This document shows, piece after piece, positions 1-5,615 of a stretch of 11,710 nt of DNA (position 1 is the stretch's first letter; every line of letters begins with the position of its first letter). The DNA is from Frankiaceae bacterium (GTDB lineage Bacteria > Actinomycetota > Actinomycetes > JAFAQI01). Where the stretch lies: positions 1-11,710 of the forward strand of contig JAVEEE010000349.1 of the NCBI GenBank assembly GCA_030840615.1, given 5' to 3'. The position numbers and the translations under genes are program-made. The notes beneath the pieces were generated by a model. It did not search any database. It worked only from the letters and a program-made list of their open reading frames with translations, and was not told the DNA's origin.

Positions 1-4
1 CTGC

Positions 5-89
5 TGGTGGCGGGTGATGGGTTCGAACCATCGTAGGCTGAGCCGGCGGATTTACAGTCCGCTCCCTTTGACCACTCGGGCAACCCGCC
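5..89 (-). tRNA. tRNA-Tyr (anticodon GTA), CCA encoded
   Basis: Read on the minus strand, the gene folds as a class II (long variable arm) tRNA. The acceptor arms GGCGGGT and ACCCGCC pair fully. The anticodon stem GCGGA/TCCGC encloses the loop CTGTAAA with anticodon GTA at 53-55. The variable arm contains a small GGC/GCC stem. The T arm is GATGG-TTCGAAC-CCATC. A discriminator A is followed by an encoded CCA at 5-7. A GTA anticodon reads UAC and UAU, and tyrosine tRNAs of bacteria are class II, so anticodon and shape agree. The gene is divergent from yajQ. Confidence 0.96.
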
Positions 90-106
90 TGGATTGCGCG
101 CTCGAC

Positions 107-135
107 AGAATAGCGGAGGCGCGGGGATGGCTGAC
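107..135 (-). promoter_or_regulatory. Possible promoter of tRNA-Tyr
   Basis: On the minus strand there is a TATTCT hexamer at 112-107, 17 bases upstream of the mature tRNA 5' end, which fits a -10 element with a short leader. The -35 position (about 130-135, GTCAGC) matches consensus poorly and lies inside the first codons of yajQ. This is a weak, position-based suggestion only. No convincing promoter for yajQ was found in the same gap. Confidence 0.27.
115..119 (+). promoter_or_regulatory. Shine-Dalgarno sequence that sets the yajQ start
   Basis: GGAGG lies 7 bases before the ATG at 127. The longer in-frame reading from TTG at 94 has no comparable site, and its extra residues do not resemble the family N terminus. 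This decides the start of yajQ. Confidence 0.8.
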
Positions 136-621
136 TCCTCATTTGACGTGGTGAGCAAGGTCGACCGGCAGGAGGTCGACAACGCCATCAACCAAGCGGC
201 CAAAGAGGTCGGGCAGCGCTTCGACTTCAAGAACACCGGCGCGTCGATCGCCTGGAGCGGCGAGAACGGCGTCGAGATCAAGGCCAACAGCGACGACCGG
301 GTGAAGGCCGTTCTCGACGTCTTCAAGGAGCGACTGATCAAGCGCAGCGTGTCGCTCAAGGCTCTCGACCACGGCGACCCGCAACCCGCCGGCGGTAGCA
401 CCTCACGGCTTCTCGTCACCATCCGGCAGGGCATCGACGACGAGAAGGCACGCGCAATCGTCAAGCGCATCAAGGCCGATGGCCCCAAGGGCGTCCAGTC
501 GGCGGTGCAGGGCGACACGGTGCGGGTCTCGTCGAAGAAGCGCGACGACCTGCAGACCGTCATCGCCTTGTTGCGCGACACCGATTTCGGGATCCCGCTG
601 CAGTTCCAGAACTACCGCTAG
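127..621 (+). CDS. yajQ: YajQ family nucleotide-binding protein
   Basis: The product has 164 residues, the usual YajQ (UPF0234) length. It opens with MADSSFDVVSKVDRQEVDNA and ends in FGIPLQFQNYR, both hallmarks of the family. Other typical segments are RFDFKNTGASIAW (about 31-43) and the VKRIKADGPKGVQ stretch (about 113-125). The family folds as two ferredoxin-like (RNP-like) halves. Members in Pseudomonas and Xanthomonas bind nucleotides, including cyclic di-GMP, and have regulatory roles. The role in actinobacteria is not settled. It is soluble, with no signal peptide or membrane segment. The start was chosen by the GGAGG 7 bases upstream and by family alignment from memory. It stands alone, divergent from tRNA-Tyr, and is followed 66 bases later by a separately promoted regulator gene. 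Identification is secure; the biological role is not. Confidence 0.95.
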   Translation: MADSSFDVVSKVDRQEVDNAINQAAKEVGQRFDFKNTGASIAWSGENGVEIKANSDDRVKAVLDVFKERLIKRSVSLKALDHGDPQPAGGSTSRLLVTIRQGIDDEKARAIVKRIKADGPKGVQSAVQGDTVRVSSKKRDDLQTVIALLRDTDFGIPLQFQNYR

Positions 622-629
622 ACCTCCGC

Positions 630-667
630 TTGACGACTACATACTCGGTATGCATACTGCGTATGTA
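630..667 (+). promoter_or_regulatory. Promoter and tandem-palindrome operator of the padR-ABC operon
   Basis: TTGACG at 630-635 and CATACT at 653-658 form a -35/-10 pair with 17-base spacing. Over this lie two abutting 13-base palindromes: CATACTCGGTATG at 640-652 and CATACTGCGTATG at 653-665. They differ only in the central three bases. TA on the left and TA on the right extend the whole block into a dyad spanning 638-667, centred between 652 and 653. The block fills the promoter spacer from near the -35 through the -10, so a bound repressor would exclude RNA polymerase. PadR proteins commonly repress their own operon through AT-rich dyads with ATGT/ACAT-like arms, and this site directly precedes a padR gene. 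That the encoded PadR binds here is inference. Confidence 0.82.
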
Positions 668-673
668 CTCGTC

Positions 674-680
674 GAGGAGG
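674..680 (+). promoter_or_regulatory. Ribosome binding site of the PadR gene
   Basis: GAGGAGG lies 7 bases before the ATG at 688. With the predicted -10 at 653-658 the transcript would start near 665, giving a leader of only about 23 bases that is mostly this site. Confidence 0.75.
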
Positions 681-687
681 TGCGGCA

Positions 688-1209
688 ATGTCGGTCAAGC
701 TGGGACTGCTCGCGCTCCTCGACGAGCAGCCGATGTACGGCTACCAGCTGCACACGACGTTCAAGGAGCGCACCGGCGACACCTGGCCGCTGAACATCGG
801 GCAGGTCTACACGACGCTCGCCCGGCTCGAACGCGACGGCCTCGTCGAGGCAGCCGGTGACGACGGTGACGGTCACCAGATCTATGCCCTGACCGACACG
901 GGCCGGGCCGAGCTGTCGCAGTGGTTCGCCACTCCGGTTGCCCGATCCGACCGCCCGCGCGACGAGCTCGCGATCAAGCTGTCCGTTGCCTTGACGGTGT
1001 CCGGGGTCGACGTGCGCGAGGTGCTGCAGACCCAGCGCACCGCCACCTTGCGTGACCTGCAGGACCTGACCCGGCAGAAGGCCGCAGTCGACGAGGGTGA
1101 CCTCGCCTGGCTGCTGGCACTCGACTCACTGATCTTCCAGGCAGAGGCCGAGGCCCGCTGGCTGGACAGCTGCGAAGAGCGGTTGCTCAAGAAAGAGGTA
1201 CGCCGATGA
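688..1209 (+). CDS. PadR family transcriptional regulator
   Basis: This 173-residue cytoplasmic protein has the PadR winged-helix domain at about residues 1-75, with the family signatures LGLLALLDEQPMYGYQL, the recognition-helix region NIGQVYTTLARLERDGLV, and a wing leading to YALTDTGRAEL. A helical C-terminal half (about 95-170), including LAWLLALDSLIFQAEAEARWL, would form the Vir_act_alpha_C-type dimerisation region, making this the longer subfamily-1 form. PadR proteins typically repress adjacent exporter genes and release DNA on binding a small hydrophobic or phenolic ligand. The ATG has GAGGAGG upstream, and a tandem palindrome covers its promoter, suggesting autorepression. The stop codon overlaps the start of the ABC ATPase gene by 4 bases (ATGA), so regulator and transporter are translationally coupled. 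The ligand cannot be deduced from sequence. Confidence 0.93.
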   Translation: MSVKLGLLALLDEQPMYGYQLHTTFKERTGDTWPLNIGQVYTTLARLERDGLVEAAGDDGDGHQIYALTDTGRAELSQWFATPVARSDRPRDELAIKLSVALTVSGVDVREVLQTQRTATLRDLQDLTRQKAAVDEGDLAWLLALDSLIFQAEAEARWLDSCEERLLKKEVRR

Positions 1210-1931
1210 CCCTGCTCGAGCTCCGGCACGTAAGCCGGATCCACGGCTCCGGGGCCAGTGCCGTGACGGCGCTCAACGACGTCTCGTTCGCCGTCCAGCC
1301 CGGCGAGCTCGTGGCCGTCATGGGCCCGAGCGGCTCCGGCAAGTCGACGCTGCTCAACCTCGCCGGCGGCCTGGACACACCCACCAACGGCGACGTGCTC
1401 GTGGAGGGCGTGTCGCTCGGCGAGCTGAGCAGCCGCGCGCTGGCCGCCGTACGTCGACGGAGCGTCGGCTACGTCTTCCAGGACCTCAACCTGCTGCCCG
1501 CACTCACCGCGGCCGAGAACGTCTCGCTCCCCCGTGAGCTCGACGGCGTACCGCTTCGGCGGGCCCGCACAGAGGCTCTGGCGACGTTGGAACGGTTCGG
1601 CTTGAGCGACGTCGCCGACCGCTTCCCCGACGACCTGTCCGGCGGGCAGCAACAACGGGTCGCGATCGCTCGGGCCTTCATCGGCGAACGCCGGTTGTTG
1701 CTGGCCGACGAGCCGACCGGTGCGCTCGACACGACGACCGGCGAGTCGGTCCTACGCCTGCTGCGCGAACAGTGCGCGGCCGGCGCCGGCGGCGTGCTGG
1801 TCACTCACGAGGCACGGCACGCCGCCTGGGCCGACCGGATCGTGTTTCTGCGTGACGGTCGCGTCGTCGACGAGACCGGCGAGGCCCGGCGTCCCAACGG
1901 CGACGCGATCGCGACGGGCGGCCGGTCGTGA
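1206..1931 (+). CDS. ABC transporter ATP-binding protein, MacB/LolD type
   Basis: This 241-residue nucleotide-binding subunit carries every ABC motif. Walker A GPSGSGKST is at 40-48, the Q-loop glutamine at 92 (YVFQDLNLLP), the signature LSGGQ at 144-148, Walker B LLLADE at 164-169 followed by the D-loop region GALD (172-175), and the switch histidine at 201 (VTHE). The catalytic glutamate is E169. The pattern HVSRIHG, TALNDVSF, NLAGGLDTPTNG and DEPTGALD is characteristic of the MacB/LolD/FtsE-like family, whose partners are FtsX-type permeases working as mechanotransducers or exporters rather than classic channels. AGAGG lies 7 bases before the ATG. It overlaps padR upstream and the permease downstream by 4 bases each, consistent with one complex made from one mRNA. 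Substrate is unknown. Confidence 0.95.
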   Translation: MTLLELRHVSRIHGSGASAVTALNDVSFAVQPGELVAVMGPSGSGKSTLLNLAGGLDTPTNGDVLVEGVSLGELSSRALAAVRRRSVGYVFQDLNLLPALTAAENVSLPRELDGVPLRRARTEALATLERFGLSDVADRFPDDLSGGQQQRVAIARAFIGERRLLLADEPTGALDTTTGESVLRLLREQCAAGAGGVLVTHEARHAAWADRIVFLRDGRVVDETGEARRPNGDAIATGGRS

Positions 1932-4600
1932 CCGCGCGGTGGGCGGCGACCTACCGCCTGTCGTGGCGCCTCGTCCGTCGCGCGCCCGGGCGCTCGGTGC
2001 TGATCGCCGCTCTCGTCGCGATCCCGGTGCTGGCCGGCGCTTTCGCGGCGGTGACGATCCGCACGGCGCACCTGTCGCCCGACGAGGCGGCGAGCCGTCA
2101 GCTCGGGCGGGCCGACGCCATCGCCGTCGTCACCACAGCGAAGTCACTCACCGGAGACGTTGCGGTCGGGCGCAGCAACAGCAGCGGCGAGACGATCAGC
2201 AACATCCCGTACGACGACAGCAACCGGCCGCGCACCGGCACCTCGTGGACACGTCGGCTGCCTCCCGGCACGCGGGTCACGCCGGATGAGTGGGCGCGCA
2301 ACGCCCGCGTCACCGTCGGCGACCGCGCAGAGGAGGTTCAGGGCATCGTTCTCGACCTCGCCGACCCGATGACCCGGGGCATCTACACCCTCCGCGCCGG
2401 CCGAGCGCCCGCGGTGGGAGAAGCAGCCCTCACCACCAAGCTCGCCGATCGCCTCCACGTCGGAGTCGGCGCGACCGTCGACCTCGACGGGCACTCCGTC
2501 CGCCTCGCCGCGATCGTCGAGAACCCCAACAGTCTCACCGCGGAAGACGTGGTGGCCTCAGCCGCGACGTACGGCGGGCTGTTCACCCATGCACCCATCG
2601 GGTGGTACGGCAACGTCGGCTACTGGTTGGTCGACACCCCCGCAACCGCGCCCGACGTGCACGACGCGCTGTTGGCCGACGGTGTCGTCTACGCGACCCG
2701 CGATCAGTGGGCGCATCCTGGCCCGGCGCTCGTCTCGGACAGCCGGGTCGACGCGCAGGTGCTCATCGTGCTCGGCACCGTCGCCGGCTTCGGCCTGCTC
2801 GAGATCCTGCTGCTCGCCGGCGCGGCCTTCGCGGTCGGCACCCGCCGGCAGACACACGAGCTCGGGCTGCTCGCCGCTGCCGGCGGTGACGACTCCGACA
2901 TCCGACGCAGCGTGCTCGCTCAGGGCGTGCTGCTGGGCCTGGGCGGAGCGCTCGTCGGTGTGGCCGGCGGTGTGCTCACCGTCTTCCTCCTGCGCCCCGA
3001 GCTCGAGATCTTCGCCGACCAGCGCTTCGGTGCGCTCGACGTCGGTCTCCCCGACCTGGTCGCGGTGGTGGTGCTCGGTGTCGTGGCCGGTGTCCTCGCC
3101 GCGGTGGTGCCCGCCCGGGCCGCGGCCCGCCGCCAGGTGCTGCACCTGCTGCGCGAGCGCTACGACGCCGACGGCGTGCGGACGAGACTGCCGCGCTGGT
3201 CGATGGCCGCGATCGTCGGCGGCATCGTGCTGACCATCGTCGCGGCCTATCGCTGGCACAGCGGTTACGGCGGTCTCACCAACAGCTCTGTTAGCGCCGG
3301 GTCACCGGGCGCGATCGCCGACGGGCTCGTCACCGTACTGCGGGAGAACCGGTGGCCCGCGGTGCTGTGGCTCGGCTCGGCGCTCACACTCGCCGGGCTC
3401 GTCCGGGCCTGCCCACCGATCGTCTCCGGGCTCGCCACGTTGAGCGGTCGGCTGCCGCTGGGCGCACGGCTCGCGCTGCGCGACGCCGGCCGGCACCGGC
3501 ACCGCACCGCACCGGCCGTGGCCGCGGTGATGACGGTCGTGGCGGGCGCAGTGCTCGTGCTGTTGGTGGTGTCCAGCAGCGACCTTCGCGACAAGCGCAA
3601 CTTCCGGCCCGCCGCGCCCGTCGGCACCTTGTCATTGCAGGTGTACGACGAGCGTCCCGGCACTGCGGACACGAGGCTGCTCACCGCCGCCGCAACGCGC
3701 ACCGCGGCCATGGTCGGCGGCGGCAGCCACGTCGTCATGGGCAGCGGCCAGTTCCGCGAGGCGCTGTTGACGGTGCAGGACCCCACCTGCACGTCGCCCG
3801 AGACGGACGACACCGCGACATGCCAGTTCCACACGGTCGGAGTCGCGACCGCCGACGCGCTGCACCTCATCGTCGGAGGCCCGACCCCGGCGGCGGACCG
3901 CGCGCTTGCGACCGGCGGCGCAGTCGTGCTGGACCGGGCGCTCGCATCGCAAGGCACCGTTCGGATCAACACGGGTCACCCCGGTCGCCGTCACGCCCAC
4001 GACGCCACGCTTCCGGCCGTGGTGATCCCCGACGTCCCGTCGTACGGCCTCCTCCCGCAGGTCTACGTCTCTCCCGCGACCGCGACGGCGCACGGCTGGC
4101 GGGCGCACGGCGACGTCGCTCTCGTCAGGCCGGCACAGCTGCCGTCGCCCGATCAGGTCACGCGGATCCAGCACGCGCTCGGCGACGCCGTGACCATCAA
4201 TGCAGAGCGCGGGTTCCAGTCGCGGTACTCGGTCGCATTGCTCGCCATGCTTGGTGCGGCGGCGATCGCGACGCTCGCGGGCACGTCGATCGCGGTCGCA
4301 CTCGCCATGGCCGAGTCCCGTGCCGATATGGCCACGCTCGCCGCAGTCGGCGCCTCGCCGGGCCGGCGCCGTGTGCATGCCATGGGCCAGGCAGCCGTTG
4401 TCGCCGGCCTCGGCACCGGCCTCGGCGTGGCGCTCGGCGCCCTCGTCGGCCTCGCCACGCTGGGTGGCAGCGCCTTGTATCCGACCAGCACGCCGTATCG
4501 CTGGCTCTCGGGGATCCTCGTGGTCGCGCCGGCGCTCGCCATCGTGGTCGCCGGCGTCTTTACCCGGTCGCGCGTGACGCTGACGCGCCGGATCGCGTGA
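1928..4600 (+). CDS. FtsX-type ABC transporter permease, duplicated 10-helix form
   Basis: The start is a GTG overlapping the ATPase stop (GTGA). The 890-residue product looks like a duplicated FtsX/MacB permease with about ten helices: near 22-44, 277-303, 328-355, 376-397, 425-441, 477-496, 529-550, 768-794, 818-845 and 860-878. Two large extracytoplasmic domains, about 45-276 and 551-767, sit between the first and second helix of each half. The cytoplasmic turns after helices 2 and 8 (GTRRQTHELGLLAAAG and AESRADMATLAAVGAS) match the FtsX coupling-helix pattern, where the ATPase docks. The second outer domain holds two close cysteines (C621, C632) that could form a disulfide. Family members export lipids, peptides or antibiotics, or transmit force across the membrane; which applies here is not visible. 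It ends 6 bases before the convergent corA stop codon. Confidence 0.92.
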   Translation: MTARWAATYRLSWRLVRRAPGRSVLIAALVAIPVLAGAFAAVTIRTAHLSPDEAASRQLGRADAIAVVTTAKSLTGDVAVGRSNSSGETISNIPYDDSNRPRTGTSWTRRLPPGTRVTPDEWARNARVTVGDRAEEVQGIVLDLADPMTRGIYTLRAGRAPAVGEAALTTKLADRLHVGVGATVDLDGHSVRLAAIVENPNSLTAEDVVASAATYGGLFTHAPIGWYGNVGYWLVDTPATAPDVHDALLADGVVYATRDQWAHPGPALVSDSRVDAQVLIVLGTVAGFGLLEILLLAGAAFAVGTRRQTHELGLLAAAGGDDSDIRRSVLAQGVLLGLGGALVGVAGGVLTVFLLRPELEIFADQRFGALDVGLPDLVAVVVLGVVAGVLAAVVPARAAARRQVLHLLRERYDADGVRTRLPRWSMAAIVGGIVLTIVAAYRWHSGYGGLTNSSVSAGSPGAIADGLVTVLRENRWPAVLWLGSALTLAGLVRACPPIVSGLATLSGRLPLGARLALRDAGRHRHRTAPAVAAVMTVVAGAVLVLLVVSSSDLRDKRNFRPAAPVGTLSLQVYDERPGTADTRLLTAAATRTAAMVGGGSHVVMGSGQFREALLTVQDPTCTSPETDDTATCQFHTVGVATADALHLIVGGPTPAADRALATGGAVVLDRALASQGTVRINTGHPGRRHAHDATLPAVVIPDVPSYGLLPQVYVSPATATAHGWRAHGDVALVRPAQLPSPDQVTRIQHALGDAVTINAERGFQSRYSVALLAMLGAAAIATLAGTSIAVALAMAESRADMATLAAVGASPGRRRVHAMGQAAVVAGLGTGLGVALGALVGLATLGGSALYPTSTPYRWLSGILVVAPALAIVVAGVFTRSRVTLTRRIA

Positions 4601-4606
4601 CGTCGC

Positions 4607-5581
4607 TCAGAGCCAGTCGCGGCGCTTGAACGTGACGTAGAGGAAGCCGACGCCGAGCACCATCAGCACGATCGCGACGATGCCGCCGGCCAGTGTGTTC
4701 GCACCGGGGAACAGACGGACGTTCATGCCGTAGTAGCCGGTGATGATCGTCGGCAAGGCAGCGATGGCGGCCCACGACGTGATGGCCTTCACGATCTCGT
4801 TGAGCTTGTTGCCCTGGATCGTCAGGTAGGTCTCGAGAATGGTCGAGACGAGATCACGCAGCGAGTCGGTCCAGTCGGCTGCGCGCAGCACGTGGTCGTA
4901 GACGTCCTGGTAATAAGGCATCAAGGTCTCGTCGACGAGGTCCATCTCGCGGCGCATCAAGGCGCTGACGACTTCGCGGGTGGGCAGCACGACGCGGCGC
5001 AGGACGACAAGTGACTTGCGTAGCTCGAAGGACCGGCGTTGCACCTCCGACCCGTGCGGCTTGTCGTCGAACAAGATGTCCTCGAGGCCCTCGATCTCGT
5101 CATCGAGCAGCTGCACCGCGTCGAAGTGACCGTCGACGACCACGTCCAACAGCCCCCACAGCAGGAACCCCGAGCCGTGCTTCGCCAGGTGATGGGCGCC
5201 GTCCCAGCGCTGGACGACCTCCTCGATCGGGAAGTGCCGATCCTGGCGGACCGTGATCAGGTAACGCGGCGACACGAAGACGGCGAGCTCCGAGCTCGTG
5301 AGAGCGCCGGAGGCCTGGTCGAGCTCGACGTCGTAGAGCGAGATGAACAGATGGTCGGAGTAGTGGTCGAGCTTTGGCCGCTGCCGGCCCTGCAGCGCGT
5401 CCTCGACCGCCAGCGGGTTGAGGGCGAACTCCTCCGCGATCAGCGCGAACTCGTTCTCCTTGGGCTCGCAGACATCGAGCCACACCACGTTCTCGCTGTC
5501 ACCCAGGTAGTCGGAGATCTTCTTCGGGTCGAAGTCCTCCGCGGAGCAGACGCCGTCGCGATACACCCGGGTCCGGATCAT
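4607..5581 (-). CDS. corA: CorA-type magnesium/divalent cation channel
   Basis: The 324-residue protein has the CorA layout: a soluble alpha/beta cytoplasmic domain (about 1-200), a long stalk helix (about 200-270, including TILETYLTIQGNKLNEIVKA), then two C-terminal membrane helices (about 269-283 and 299-317). The signature YYGMN puts the GMN selectivity motif at 285-287, at the end of the first helix, and the protein ends in basic residues plus DWL as CorA proteins do. Homologues are pentameric Mg2+ channels, some also passing Co2+ or Ni2+. The periplasmic loop after GMN (residues 288-298) lacks the acidic MPEL-type segment of the classical proteins and carries an arginine. The start is the ATG at 5581; its Shine-Dalgarno is weak (GGTG, 5 bases away). 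It follows nuoN by 28 bases on the same strand and could be co-transcribed. It could alternatively belong to the ZntB branch, but CorA is favoured. Confidence 0.92.
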   Translation of the reverse strand: MIRTRVYRDGVCSAEDFDPKKISDYLGDSENVVWLDVCEPKENEFALIAEEFALNPLAVEDALQGRQRPKLDHYSDHLFISLYDVELDQASGALTSSELAVFVSPRYLITVRQDRHFPIEEVVQRWDGAHHLAKHGSGFLLWGLLDVVVDGHFDAVQLLDDEIEGLEDILFDDKPHGSEVQRRSFELRKSLVVLRRVVLPTREVVSALMRREMDLVDETLMPYYQDVYDHVLRAADWTDSLRDLVSTILETYLTIQGNKLNEIVKAITSWAAIAALPTIITGYYGMNVRLFPGANTLAGGIVAIVLMVLGVGFLYVTFKRRDWL

Positions 5582-5599
5582 GAGTGCACCGTACGGCGT

Positions 5600-5615
5600 C
5601 CGTGAGATGTCACGG
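5600..5615 (-). other. Small hairpin at the nuoN stop codon
   Basis: CCGTGA (5600-5605) and TCACGG (5610-5615) form a perfect 6-base stem around a 4-base loop. The right arm includes the nuoN stop codon. A further cggc/gccg pair (5594-5597 and 5620-5623) could extend it across an internal loop. There is no U-tract on either strand, so at most this is an attenuator or mRNA-processing structure between nuoN and corA. It may be chance. Confidence 0.3.

Noticed and set aside
94..126. TTG at 94 as the yajQ start.
   Set aside because: It lacks a Shine-Dalgarno and adds residues foreign to the family; ATG at 127 has GGAGG at correct spacing and the family N terminus.
638..667. The repeated CATAC/GTATG block as a terminator for yajQ or a CRISPR-like repeat.
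   Set aside because: It has only two units, is AT-rich without a U-tract, and sits exactly on a -35/-10 pair before a padR gene, so an operator explains it better.
3352..4629. A 425-codon plus-strand open frame inside the permease gene.
   Set aside because: The product is extremely arginine-rich low-complexity sequence, a frame shadow of the permease, which itself has clear FtsX helices.
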